Made by a program: the position numbers and the translations under genes. 32,615 bases of DNA, from the NCBI GenBank assembly GCA_017541145.1, contig JAFXZT010000126.1:1-32615 (forward strand). The letters run 5' to 3'. The stretch is from Bacteroidales bacterium. Its GTDB lineage: Bacteria > Bacteroidota > Bacteroidia > Bacteroidales > UBA3824. This document shows, one piece after another, positions 20,555 through 28,249 of this stretch. The notes under the pieces were generated by a model, which was not told the DNA's origin, searched no databases, and saw only the letters and a program-made list of their open reading frames with translations. Position 1 is the stretch's first letter. Each line of letters starts with the position of its first letter.

Positions 20555-20641
20555 CGCGGTGATTGTTTATATCTTTTTTATTGTATTTTTGTTATTGGAT
20601 TTTTTCCACCGTTAAAAAGTTGTTTTTTTGACGGTGTTTTT
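20555..20641 (+). ncRNA. Putative small RNA with alternative pairings
   Basis: About 85 nt from the promoter at 20524 to a hairpin CACCGT (20607-20612) with ACGGTG (20631-20636) plus T5. The 5' end CGGTG (20557-20561) can also pair with CACCG (20607-20611), so two folds compete. Confidence 0.45.
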
Positions 20642-20805
20642 ATTTCCCTTTTATTTTTTTATAGCAAAATAAAACATTCTGAAAATCAGCGTTATAAATA
20701 TTTTTTTCTTTTACCCACCCTTTTTTTATTTTTTTTATGCCAGTTCCCGAAAGATAAAAATTAACACTTTTATATAATTCTTTTAACATTTTTTTGTTTT
20801 TCAAA
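20642..20805. other. AT-rich gap before shared promoter copy 3
   Basis: T-rich sequence with no credible gene. A 70-codon frame that crosses it (20552-20764) starts at a non-ATG codon inside the small RNA and is low-complexity. Confidence 0.4.
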
Positions 20806-20875
20806 TTTGTCTATATTAATAAAAAATATTAACTTTGTAATGTTATAAAAAAATGTTTTACAAATTAAAATTTTA
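20806..20875 (+). promoter_or_regulatory. Bacteroidetes-type promoter and leader, copy 3
   Basis: TTTG (20806-20809), 20-nt spacer, TAACTTTG (20830-20837). The leader ends with ACAAATTAAAATTTT as in copies 1 and 2. Drives the ERF gene. Confidence 0.8.
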
Positions 20876-20879
20876 AAAT

Positions 20880-21449
20880 ATGATTCAGGAAAAAATTTTG
20901 AAAATAGCGACCGCTCTTTCTATTGAAAAGGACGGCAAAGTCGATACGGGGAAAAAGCGTTTCCAGTATCGTAAACTTGAAGATATAAGAATGGCGTTAA
21001 AACCGCTTTTGGTGAAAAACAAAGTTTTTTATAAACCAAACGCCGTTCGGCAAAATGATGTTCTTATCTTTCAAGTCTGTTTTTGTGATGTGGAAGACGG
21101 GACAAAGGAGTGCTACGAATGCCCGATTCAGTACGACGACCACCCCGGTATGAGTCGGGAGCAAGCAAGCGGAGCGGCGTTGACGTACGCGGAAAAATAC
21201 ATTCTTGCTATGGTTTTTATGCTTGACGACGGGTGCAACGTTGACCCGGATTCGCAAACGAATATGCAAGCAGATTGTACCGAGGTAAAACTGCAATTCG
21301 AAGCAGCCAAACGCGAGATGTTGAGCGCAAAAACGGTTGAAGAACTTTTTGAAAAATTTAAGAAGTATCCTCAATTTAAAGACAACGACGAATTAAAGAA
21401 GTTTGGTGCAACTCTTAAAAAGAAATTAGAAAATGGACAAAAAAAGTAA
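20880..21449 (+). CDS. erf: ERF-family single-strand annealing recombinase
   Basis: A 189-aa protein with the ERF signature: F-Q-Y-R-K-L-E-D-I-R and K-P-L-L near the N-terminus, then G-M-S-R-E-Q-A-S-G-A-A-L-T-Y-A-E-K-Y and a D-D-G-C-N-V-D-P-D segment (the conserved aromatic/acidic end of the core). ERF proteins anneal complementary single strands and help circularise or recombine phage DNA. The C-terminal 50 residues are helical and charged. It is expressed from the third copy of the shared promoter, linking it to the early genes at 1506 and 14409. It overlaps the next gene by 17 nt. Confidence 0.8.
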   Translation: MIQEKILKIATALSIEKDGKVDTGKKRFQYRKLEDIRMALKPLLVKNKVFYKPNAVRQNDVLIFQVCFCDVEDGTKECYECPIQYDDHPGMSREQASGAALTYAEKYILAMVFMLDDGCNVDPDSQTNMQADCTEVKLQFEAAKREMLSAKTVEELFEKFKKYPQFKDNDELKKFGATLKKKLENGQKK

Positions 21450-22170
21450 TATATATTGTTTATTTGAACAATCCGGCACGTTCAAAAACGCTTTTAAGCG
21501 TGCCGGATTTAAAAAAACAATAGACGTTGATATAAAAAATGATTTTGGCGAAACATACGAGTTTTGTAATATATTTGACGATGTAGAATTATATTATACA
21601 ACTGGTAATTCTCCACTTATGGGGAGAATTACCGAAAAAGACTTTGTTATGGCTTTTTTCCCATGCATTTATTTTTCACAATTTAATTGTCTTTTTTTTA
21701 CCGGTAATACCGTTCATTATAACGGTCTTACTGAATGCGAAAAAATAAATAAAATCATTGAGAGAGCCGAACAAAGGCAATATTTTTATGATATTTTATT
21801 GAAGTTTTGTTGGATTGTAATGGAACGGCAAATTCCGTGCATAATTGAAAACCCGTATTCTGGCGTAAATCATTATTTGTATCAAAATTTCCCGTTTGAG
21901 CCGAAAATAATTGATTTAAACAGAAATTTGCACGGCGATTATTATAAAAAGCCGACACAATATTTTTGCCTTAATTTTGAACCGACAAAACTAAATACCA
22001 TTGAAAAAAAATACAAGGCAAAAAAAATTAACCAAATAAGCGGACATAAATTTGACGCTACTTGCAACGTTAAAAGGTCGTTAATCAGTCCTGAATATGC
22101 GTTTAATTTTATAAACGATTATATTCTCGGTAAGAAAACAGAGAAAACGGAAAGAACATTGTTTAATTAA
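21433..22170 (+). CDS. C5-cytosine-methyltransferase-like protein
   Basis: A 245-aa protein with a Rossmann-methylase look: L-F-E-Q-S-G-T-F-K-N-A-F-K-R-A-G-F (motif I region), D-V-D-I (motif II), F-F-P-C-I-Y-F-S (motif IV, with the P-C pair holding the catalytic Cys) and I-I-E-N-P-Y-S-G (motif VI, E-N-P). K-K-P-T-Q-Y-F is like the K-P-T segment in small phage C5-methylase relatives. It is short for a full m5C methylase and I do not see the Q-R-R-x-R motif, so activity is uncertain. It overlaps the ERF gene. It may modify phage DNA together with the D12 enzyme. Confidence 0.6.
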   Translation: MDKKSNIYCLFEQSGTFKNAFKRAGFKKTIDVDIKNDFGETYEFCNIFDDVELYYTTGNSPLMGRITEKDFVMAFFPCIYFSQFNCLFFTGNTVHYNGLTECEKINKIIERAEQRQYFYDILLKFCWIVMERQIPCIIENPYSGVNHYLYQNFPFEPKIIDLNRNLHGDYYKKPTQYFCLNFEPTKLNTIEKKYKAKKINQISGHKFDATCNVKRSLISPEYAFNFINDYILGKKTEKTERTLFN

Positions 22171-22182
22171 AAAGTTATAAAA

Positions 22183-22503
22183 ATGGAAGAAAATAAAATT
22201 GAAAATGTTTCACGTGAAAACCGTTTCAGAATTAAGGAGGCGGTTTTACGTGCGAGGGCTACAAACAAGGATTTTAAACAAATAGAAATTGCCAAAAAAC
22301 TTTATCCAGATTGTGGAGAAAAAATTGCCGCTATAAATTTTTCGCGCTTGGTCAACAATAAAAAAAAGGCGTTGACCTTCGATGAAATTAAATTTTTGTG
22401 TGAAAATTTAAACGTTTCACCAAATTTTTTAATGGGCTATGAACTTGAAAGAATTGCAGAAAGTCCCGCGCAGTCTGATACTGAAAACGGCAGCGAGGTA
22501 TAG
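22183..22503 (+). CDS. HTH (XRE/Cro-like) regulator
   Basis: A 106-aa protein. K-Q-I-E-I-A-K-K-L-Y-P (about 36-46) and I-N-F-S-R-L-V-N-N-K-K-K are the helix-turn-helix, and F-L-C-E-N-L-N-V-S-P-N-F-L-M-G matches the end of Cro/CI-type domains. It is a candidate phage repressor or switch protein. Its own N-terminus (V-S-R-E-N) is encoded by a parS-like site (22207-22220), so it is a natural candidate to bind that palindrome, though this is untested. Its 3' end overlaps the large terminase start by 65 nt. Confidence 0.75.
   Translation: MEENKIENVSRENRFRIKEAVLRARATNKDFKQIEIAKKLYPDCGEKIAAINFSRLVNNKKKALTFDEIKFLCENLNVSPNFLMGYELERIAESPAQSDTENGSEV
22207..22220. promoter_or_regulatory. parS-like palindrome (in CDS)
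   Basis: GTTTCACGTGAAAA, one mismatch, V-S-R-E-N at the N-terminus of the HTH regulator, a possible autoregulatory position. Confidence 0.7.
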
Positions 22504-23968
22504 TCTTTTATATTTCGCTAAGCAAATAAAGCCTAATTTAGAATTGTGTGAGTTTCACAAAATTTACTATTCTGTTTTAAACAAATTTGCAGACGGCGAA
22601 ATAAAAAAACTGATAATCCAAATTCCACCCCAGCACGGAAAATCGGAGGGGAGTTCGAGACTTCTCCCCGCATTTATGTTGGGGCAAAATCCGAATTTAA
22701 AAATCTGCATCGCTTCGTATTCGACAACGATTGCGCGGGATTTCAATTTGAACGTCCAGCGCATTTTGGAAACAGATGTTTACAAATACATTTTCCGCCA
22801 TACGCGGTTAAACGGCGACGGCGTAAACGTGCATAATTACACGCGAACGAAAGATGTGTTTGAGATTCCGCACTTTGGCGGTAGTCTTCGGGCGGTCGGT
22901 CGCGGTGGTTCTTTAACGTCCAAAACCGTTGATGTTTCGATTTTGGACGATGTTTACAAGGATTACGCGGAGGGTAATTCGCCTATTATCCGCGAGGCGG
23001 CGTGGAAGTGGTACACTACTGTTGTGCGTACACGTCTACACAATAACAGCAGAGAGTTAATTGTGTTTACCCGTTGGCACGAAGATGACCTCATCGGGCG
23101 GTTGGAAAAGTCAGGTGAAAAAATTGTGGACGTTAATTGTTGGGCGGATTTCGACACCGTTGGCGCGGCTGACTGGGTGCGGCTTAATTTTCCTGCGTTG
23201 AAAGTTGGTGAACCGACAGAGTTCGACCCACGTCAGGAAGGCGAGGCACTTTGGGAAAGTAGACACAGCAAAGAAAAACTATTTCGGCAAAAAGAACTTG
23301 ACCCCGTGCAATTTGAATGTCTATTTCAAGGTAACCCGATTTCGGCAGCTGGATTCTTGTATCACTATTTCAAAACGTATGTGTCGGCGGCAGATTTCGG
23401 GACGGTTGTCCGCCGCGGTTCTTATACAGACGTAGCAGATGAAGGAGATGATTTTTTATGCTCAATATCTTACGACGTTGTAAAATCGGATAACACTATT
23501 TTCAACGAAAAAACAAAAAAGGTTGAAAATATTATGTTTGTTTTGGTGCGCGATATTATCTTCACGCAGGACAATATTGAAGTAACGTCTAACTCTGTAC
23601 CGCTGATGTGGAACGTAACCGGGACTGAATGCAATTATATCGAAAGCAATAATGGCGGCAGCGGTTTTTATAAAATTGTTTCACGTAAAACACTGGGTCA
23701 TTGTGTCGAATTTTCGCAGACGGCGAACAAAGAAAGCCGTATTCTAACGTGCGCGGGCGGCGTGAATAATCAAATTATTTTTCCGCTCGGGTGGGAGACC
23801 AGATGGGAAAAGTTTTATTTTCACGTGAAACATTTTCTGCGAAACTTCAAAGCAAACAAACACGATGACGGCGTGGACACGCTTACGGGAATATACGAAA
23901 AAGAAATTTTAACGTACAATCCGGGCGGTTATAATAATATTAGAAAAGGAATTAAAAGAAGAAATTAA
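22439..23968 (+). CDS. terL: Terminase large subunit
   Basis: A 509-aa ATPase/nuclease that pumps DNA into the prohead. Walker A is Q-I-P-P-Q-H-G-K-S-E (61-70) and Walker B is V-S-I-L-D-D (166-171). F-T-R-W-H-E-D-D is the usual coupling segment. The C-terminal RNase-H-like nuclease has S-Y-D-V-V-K-S-D and H-D-D-G-V-D-T-L. Two parS-like sites fall in its C-terminal half (23678, V-S-R-K-T; 23818, F-H-V-K-H), the second close to the nuclease motif. The ATG at 22439 lies within the HTH gene; a later start would shorten the N-terminus before Walker A. Confidence 0.93.
   Translation: MNLKELQKVPRSLILKTAARYSLLYFAKQIKPNLELCEFHKIYYSVLNKFADGEIKKLIIQIPPQHGKSEGSSRLLPAFMLGQNPNLKICIASYSTTIARDFNLNVQRILETDVYKYIFRHTRLNGDGVNVHNYTRTKDVFEIPHFGGSLRAVGRGGSLTSKTVDVSILDDVYKDYAEGNSPIIREAAWKWYTTVVRTRLHNNSRELIVFTRWHEDDLIGRLEKSGEKIVDVNCWADFDTVGAADWVRLNFPALKVGEPTEFDPRQEGEALWESRHSKEKLFRQKELDPVQFECLFQGNPISAAGFLYHYFKTYVSAADFGTVVRRGSYTDVADEGDDFLCSISYDVVKSDNTIFNEKTKKVENIMFVLVRDIIFTQDNIEVTSNSVPLMWNVTGTECNYIESNNGGSGFYKIVSRKTLGHCVEFSQTANKESRILTCAGGVNNQIIFPLGWETRWEKFYFHVKHFLRNFKANKHDDGVDTLTGIYEKEILTYNPGGYNNIRKGIKRRN
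23678..23691. promoter_or_regulatory. parS-like palindrome (in CDS)
   Basis: GTTTCACGTAAAAC, one mismatch, V-S-R-K-T in the large terminase. Confidence 0.65.
23818..23831. promoter_or_regulatory. parS-like palindrome (in CDS)
   Basis: TTTTCACGTGAAAC, one mismatch, F-H-V-K-H in the large terminase. Confidence 0.65.
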
Positions 23969-23969
23969 A

Positions 23970-24245
23970 ATGAAAGAAAAAACATTGTTTAAAAAATGTA
24001 AAAGAGAAATAAGAGGAGCGTGGAAAGAATTATTCTTAGTTCTTCGTCCTCCAAAAATTAGACGGATAAAAAAAGATTGTAGAAAAATGCTAAAAATTAT
24101 CGAACAAAACGCAGAAATTAATTATGGTGTTTATAGTCGTATTCTTCTTTTAGAGAAGAACATTTGCTTTAAAATTATAAAAATGACTTGGGACGATATG
24201 CTAAAAATTGCGTTGAATAACTTTGCCAACAGGCATTTAAATTAA
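23970..24245 (+). CDS. Small basic hypothetical protein
   Basis: A 91-aa very basic helical protein that I do not recognise. It starts 1 nt after the terminase stop. Its stop lies inside the terminator hairpin (24232-24249). It could bind DNA during packaging, by position. Confidence 0.55.
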   Translation: MKEKTLFKKCKREIRGAWKELFLVLRPPKIRRIKKDCRKMLKIIEQNAEINYGVYSRILLLEKNICFKIIKMTWDDMLKIALNNFANRHLN

Positions 24246-24260
24246 TGCCCGTTTTTTTTT
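24232..24260 (+). terminator. Intrinsic terminator after packaging genes
   Basis: GGCATT (24232-24237) pairs with AATGCC (24244-24249), followed by T9 (24252-24260). The T-run runs into the -33 TTTG of the next promoter. Confidence 0.7.
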
Positions 24261-24289
24261 GTGTGTTTTTGGAAAAATGTATATATTTG
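24258..24289 (+). promoter_or_regulatory. Promoter for probable major tail protein
   Basis: TTTG (24258-24261), 20-nt spacer, TATATTTG (24282-24289), directly after the terminator. Confidence 0.75.
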
Positions 24290-24330
24290 AGCCGTTAAAC
24301 TTTTTAATCATTAATTAATTAATTAAAATT

Positions 24331-24969
24331 ATGGCTTTGACATGTACATGCCCTGCGAACACTTCTTTAACGACAATTCCGTCTTTCACGTGTTCCGAAA
24401 GTTTTGGGCAAATTCAAAAGGTTGCTTTTCAGCGACTTACAGCAAGCGGAACAAAAAATGCTTTTATTTCGCCCGCAACGATTGATTTGAAAGCAAGTTG
24501 GACGGCACTTTTTTCCGCGGCTGATTCGACAAAAATCGTAGTTTCCCCCTACATTGAAGCCCCGACTCAGGAAGCCGGAGCGGCTCGTACTTTCGGCGGC
24601 GGAAATGAAACTCTCGGCGGTATGCAGAGAATTATCGGCAGCGAACCTTCAAGTTTTACGGCAGTTTTGCGCGGTGTGCCGCAATCGTCCGTTATTATTC
24701 CGTTGAAGGAGTTGATGTGCGAGGCAGACGCGGGTAATCTTGGCGTTTACTTATTCGACGAAAATGGCTTTGTTGAAGCAATCCAAGACCCGTCTGTTGC
24801 TACTACTTTCTACCCGATTCCGATTCGCGCGTTTTTCGTTGGGGACAAAGTTCATGGCGGATTAGAAGCACCGGACAACAACACAATCAGTTGGCAGTTT
24901 GCACCGAATTATTCAGACCATTTGAAAATCGTAAAACCAACAGACTTTAATCCGTTGACTGATTTTTAA
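24331..24969 (+). CDS. Probable major tail or other abundant structural protein
   Basis: A 212-aa beta-rich protein with two Cys near the N-terminus (T-C-T-C-P) and F-G-Q-I-Q-K-V-A-F-Q-R. The C-terminal part has N-T-I-S-W-Q-F-A-P-N-Y-S and T-D-F-N-P-L-T-D-F. It is a single-gene unit with a strong promoter, framed by a terminator upstream and a parS-like cassette downstream, as expected for an abundant particle protein. The size fits a tail tube subunit, and no other gene is a better candidate. It sits before the portal rather than among the tail genes, so a head-decoration role is also possible. Confidence 0.45.
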   Translation: MALTCTCPANTSLTTIPSFTCSESFGQIQKVAFQRLTASGTKNAFISPATIDLKASWTALFSAADSTKIVVSPYIEAPTQEAGAARTFGGGNETLGGMQRIIGSEPSSFTAVLRGVPQSSVIIPLKELMCEADAGNLGVYLFDENGFVEAIQDPSVATTFYPIPIRAFFVGDKVHGGLEAPDNNTISWQFAPNYSDHLKIVKPTDFNPLTDF

Positions 24970-24970
24970 T

Positions 24971-24984
24971 GTTTCACGTAAAAC
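24971..24984. promoter_or_regulatory. parS-like palindrome (intergenic cassette)
   Basis: GTTTCACGTAAAAC, one mismatch, 1 nt after a stop and 8 nt before the ATG at 24993. Confidence 0.7.
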
Positions 24985-24992
24985 ATTAAAGA

Positions 24993-25211
24993 ATGAAAGC
25001 AAAAACGACATTTTTAAATCTGTTATTAATTGCCTCCGGCGTGGAAGTTCCTTTTGAGTTCTCACACGCCGAAAGGCTTTTAAATATGAAAAACAGCGGC
25101 TGGGCGTTGCCTGAAAATTCCAAATACCTTTTTGAAAATGGAAAACTTGTTACAAAAAAACAACCGCGCGGCGGAGATTCAGAGAGCGATACACCAACAA
25201 GCGAGAATTAA
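24993..25211 (+). CDS. Small hypothetical protein upstream of portal
   Basis: A 72-aa protein, not recognised. The N-terminus is hydrophobic (F-L-N-L-L-L-I-A-S-G) and the C-terminus is S/T/D/E-rich. Its ATG is 8 nt after the parS-like cassette 24971-24984. It precedes the portal gene and is probably in the same operon. Confidence 0.5.
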   Translation: MKAKTTFLNLLLIASGVEVPFEFSHAERLLNMKNSGWALPENSKYLFENGKLVTKKQPRGGDSESDTPTSEN

Positions 25212-25242
25212 TTTCCACGTGCAAACGGAGACGGAAAATGCT

Positions 25243-26790
25243 ATGTCCCCCGTGTGCGCTGATTTTTTGACATTTGTCCGCAATTTAATTCCGGAAGACA
25301 AATTCAAAATTTTTCAAAGCCTGTTTCGTTTCCCCGTTGCGACAAACGATGTTTGCAAGGTAATCTTTGAACGGTTGTATCAAGTTTTTGACGGGAGAAA
25401 TAAAAATTTTTCGTATTCGTTTAAAAACTTGGAAACCGCCGCAGACTGGGAGGCGTACCGCACAAACGTTTTGAAAGAACCGTTTGTGTGGGAGACAAAA
25501 GGCTGGGAGAAATTCAAGTCTGATATAAATTCGATTATGGTGGTGGATATGCCGACGGACGCAAACACACCGTATTTTTATTTTTTGTCGCTGCAAAACG
25601 TTTTGGATATTATAACCGCAGATGGCGTTATTTTGAAACTTGTTTTCAAACAAGGGGAAGACAAATGTTTTGTGTTGGATTCAGAAAGATACGCGCTTTT
25701 TTCGTTGAAGGATAACAAGCCGTTTAATTTGATTTATGAAAAACAGCACAATTTGGGATATTGTCCGGCGCGGTTCTTTTGGTGTTACAATCTAAATTCT
25801 AAATCTGACATTGTAAAACATTCACCGTTGTCGGAGGTTTTGGACGATTTGGATTGGTACTTGTTTTTTCTGTTATCGAAAAGACAGCTTGACTTGTATG
25901 GATCTTATCCTATTTACAGCGGTTACGAGCAGGAGTGCGACTTCAAAACGGATAACGGAGACTTTTGCGATGGCGGATTTTTGAGGGATTCAAAAGGACG
26001 GTATCTTTACGACGTTAACGGACTGTTGCAACGGTGTCCGCGTTGCGGTAACAAACGCATTGCGGGTGTGGGGTCTTTCGTAGAAATTCCGATTCCGACG
26101 GAGGGGCAACCCGATTTGCGCAATCCCGTGCAAATTTTGTCAATAGACAAAAATTCGCTTGACTTCAACGTTGAAGAACTTAAACGACAAAAGGAAAACA
26201 TAATTAATTCCGTTTGCGGTACTGACGAAATTCTAACGAAAGAAGCGGTTAATGATTCACAAGTAAAAGCCGTCTTTACTTCGCAAAACAGAATTTTAAA
26301 TCAAATTAAAAAAGGGTTTGAAAGTGCGCAAAAGTGGGTTGATGATACAATTTGCCGCCTCCGTTATGGTGATGACTTTCTGTTTTCGTCTATTTCTTAC
26401 GGCACGGACTTTTTTCTTGATACGGAGACAGAACTCCGTACACGGTATCAAACTGCGAAAGAAAACGGTGCAACCTTGTCGGAATTGTCAGCGTTGCAAA
26501 ACAAAATTATTGAAACAGAATACAAAACAAATTCTGTTGAACTTGAACGGCAAAAACTTTTAAAAGAGTTAGAACCGCTTCCGAACTTGACCATTCAGGA
26601 AGTTACAACCTTATTTGAAAAAGGTTTAATTAACCCTGAAATTACAAAAATGAAAATCTTTTTCAATGACTTAATTTCTCGGTTTGAGCGCGAAAACACA
26701 AATATTTTGGATTTTGGCGTTTTAGACCAAAAGAATAACAAAATTAACACTATAAAAAAAACATTAATCGGCTATCTTGCCGAAATGTAG
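25243..26790 (+). CDS. Portal protein
   Basis: A 515-aa protein. ATG 25243 is chosen over a non-ATG start at 25132, because the longer frame overlaps the upstream gene and a degenerate palindrome (TTTCCACGTGCAAAC) lies just before this ATG. It has portal-like features: an alpha/beta N-terminal half with F-F-L-L-S-K-R-Q-L-D, a long helical C-terminal part with coiled coils (about 430-500), a size in the normal range, and location between terminase and scaffold/capsid. An inserted Cys cluster (E-C-D-F ... D-F-C-D-G ... R-C-P-R-C-G-N-K) looks like a zinc ribbon. Portals form the dodecameric DNA channel at one capsid vertex. Confidence 0.8.
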   Translation: MSPVCADFLTFVRNLIPEDKFKIFQSLFRFPVATNDVCKVIFERLYQVFDGRNKNFSYSFKNLETAADWEAYRTNVLKEPFVWETKGWEKFKSDINSIMVVDMPTDANTPYFYFLSLQNVLDIITADGVILKLVFKQGEDKCFVLDSERYALFSLKDNKPFNLIYEKQHNLGYCPARFFWCYNLNSKSDIVKHSPLSEVLDDLDWYLFFLLSKRQLDLYGSYPIYSGYEQECDFKTDNGDFCDGGFLRDSKGRYLYDVNGLLQRCPRCGNKRIAGVGSFVEIPIPTEGQPDLRNPVQILSIDKNSLDFNVEELKRQKENIINSVCGTDEILTKEAVNDSQVKAVFTSQNRILNQIKKGFESAQKWVDDTICRLRYGDDFLFSSISYGTDFFLDTETELRTRYQTAKENGATLSELSALQNKIIETEYKTNSVELERQKLLKELEPLPNLTIQEVTTLFEKGLINPEITKMKIFFNDLISRFERENTNILDFGVLDQKNNKINTIKKTLIGYLAEM

Positions 26791-26818
26791 AATTTTATTC
26801 TATATGTTTTTTTGTAGT

Positions 26819-26832
26819 GTTTCACGTAAAAC
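26819..26832. promoter_or_regulatory. parS-like palindrome (intergenic cassette)
   Basis: GTTTCACGTAAAAC, one mismatch, 17 nt before the ATG at 26850. Confidence 0.7.
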
Positions 26833-26849
26833 ATTTAAATAATTAAATT

Positions 26850-27164
26850 ATGTTAGCAAAATTCAATGACGGGGTAAAAGATTTGCCCCTTGAACAAATT
26901 AACAAAGAAAATTACATTCACGAAGACAAAAGCGGGCGTTATGTACACGCAGTTATTGAAGTGAAAGCGTACAGCCCCGTTGACGGTCGAAAAATTAGTA
27001 GCCCCCAATTACAATTTTTTGACCTCGCAATGGTTAAAAGGGGACTTCTTGAAAACCTCAAAAAACAAGGTTACACCGTTAATGTAGTTTTTGACCCCCG
27101 TGAAAAAGCGGTTTCACGTGAAACCGAAACAAACAACGAAACAAAAAAAAGGAAAAATAATTAA
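26850..27164 (+). CDS. Small structural or head-associated protein
   Basis: A 104-aa protein, unrecognised. It has a beta-rich core (Y-V-H-A-V-I-E-V-K-A-Y-S-P ... L-Q-F-F-D-L-A-M-V-K-R) and a charged, low-complexity tail that contains V-S-R-E-T from a perfect parS core (27111-27124). It lies between portal and scaffold, where head accessory proteins are common. Preceded by a palindrome cassette (26819-26832), 17 nt before its ATG. Confidence 0.55.
   Translation: MLAKFNDGVKDLPLEQINKENYIHEDKSGRYVHAVIEVKAYSPVDGRKISSPQLQFFDLAMVKRGLLENLKKQGYTVNVVFDPREKAVSRETETNNETKKRKNN
27111..27124. promoter_or_regulatory. parS-core palindrome, perfect (in CDS)
   Basis: GTTTCACGTGAAAC, 14/14, V-S-R-E-T in the C-terminal tail of the 104-aa protein. 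Confidence 0.8.
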
Positions 27165-27177
27165 TATTTGAGTTATT

Positions 27178-28068
27178 ATGATTACATCTGAATTAATTGC
27201 AAAGAACGAAGTTTTAAACACTTTAACAGACGAACAAAAGAATGCTATTCTTGTTTTGTCTGAAAACGAAGAAAAAATTTCTTTCGGCTCAAAGTTGGGC
27301 GAAATTTACAGACAACTTGACGCTACAATCGAAAAAACAACCGGCATAAAAAGGGACGGAGACGAAAAAACTTACTTGTACCTTGAACGTGCTGCGAAAG
27401 CGGTTGTCGCTGAACGTAACAAACTTACAGGCGAAAACGAAACGTTAAAAAAAACGATTCAGGAAGGCGGCTCGGATTCAGCATTGAAAGCCGAAAACGA
27501 ACAATACAAAAAAGATTTTTCAGACTTGACAAACAAGTTTTTGAAGTTACAGAAAGACACCGAAATATTAAAAGCAAACCACGCAAAAGAACTGAAAAAC
27601 TTTGCCGTGGAAAATTCTTTGAACGGTGCTTTTTCGGGTTTCAAGTTCAAAAACACAATCCCCGAAAGCGTTGTTAATTTGTGCAAAAATCAAGTTTTTG
27701 ACAAAATAAAAAATTACAACACGGAATTTGTAAAAACCGATTCGGGAGACGTGCTTGTTTTTAAAGACGAAAACGGCGTTATTATGCGCAATGACGAAAA
27801 CGGATTGCGACCTTACACGGCTGTTGAACTCTTAAAAAAAGAATTTAACAATTTCGGTATTTTGGATACGGGCGCGGCTGGTGGCGTTGGCAGCAAAAAC
27901 ACGGAGCAACAATATAACGGAATCGGAGCCCGGACAAGGGTGGAGGCTTATGATATGATTTCCAAAATGCTACTTCAAAAAGGACTGACGGTTGGCAGCG
28001 ACGAATTTAATTCACAGATGTCTGAAATTTGGAAAGTCAATAACGTTTCCGCGTTGCCTGAAAAATGA
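27178..28068 (+). CDS. Scaffold-like head assembly protein
   Basis: A 296-aa protein with a long central coiled coil (about 75-145: L-T-G-E-N-E-T-L-K-K, L-K-A-E-N-E-Q-Y-K-K). The N-terminal part is a compact helical domain, and the C-terminal part ends with G-A-R-T-R-V-E-A-Y-D-M-I-S-K-M-L-L. This plan and its place immediately upstream of the major capsid gene fit a GP20-like scaffold protein that shapes the prohead and is later lost. No protease motif is visible. Confidence 0.75.
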   Translation: MITSELIAKNEVLNTLTDEQKNAILVLSENEEKISFGSKLGEIYRQLDATIEKTTGIKRDGDEKTYLYLERAAKAVVAERNKLTGENETLKKTIQEGGSDSALKAENEQYKKDFSDLTNKFLKLQKDTEILKANHAKELKNFAVENSLNGAFSGFKFKNTIPESVVNLCKNQVFDKIKNYNTEFVKTDSGDVLVFKDENGVIMRNDENGLRPYTAVELLKKEFNNFGILDTGAAGGVGSKNTEQQYNGIGARTRVEAYDMISKMLLQKGLTVGSDEFNSQMSEIWKVNNVSALPEK

Positions 28069-28072
28069 TTGT

Positions 28073-28172
28073 TTTGTTTTCCATCATAATATTTACTTTG
28101 TAGTTTTTTTAGTGTATTAAAATTAGTTTTTCATGTTGATTGGCGGTTACTGATTCAGTAACCGCTTTTTTT
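28073..28172 (+). ncRNA. Promoter-like box and strong terminator (terminator or small RNA)
   Basis: GCGGTTACTG (28143-28152) pairs with CAGTAACCGC (28156-28165), a 10-bp stem with a 3-nt loop, followed by a T-run of at least seven. It terminates the portal-scaffold operon. TTACTTTG (28093-28100) upstream could start a 65-nt RNA, but its -33 spacing is short. Confidence 0.5.
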
Positions 28173-28249
28173 TGTAACCTCATCACCCCGAAAGACATAT
28201 TTTAACATTTATTAATTCAATATCATTATAACATTTTGTTAATTGATTG

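Noticed and set aside
20552-20764. 70-codon frame in the T-rich gap
   Set aside because: Low-complexity F/L/Y translation starting in the small RNA, with no start codon or ribosome-binding site support.
24383-24396. Further parS-like site (CTTTCACGTGTTCC)
   Set aside because: Only the left half and centre match, and the right arm is broken. Not counted.
25213-25228. parS-like site before the portal ATG (TTTCCACGTGCAAAC)
   Set aside because: It has an extra C on each side of CACGTG, so it does not fit the 14-bp palindrome. It may be a diverged cassette, used only as support for the start choice.
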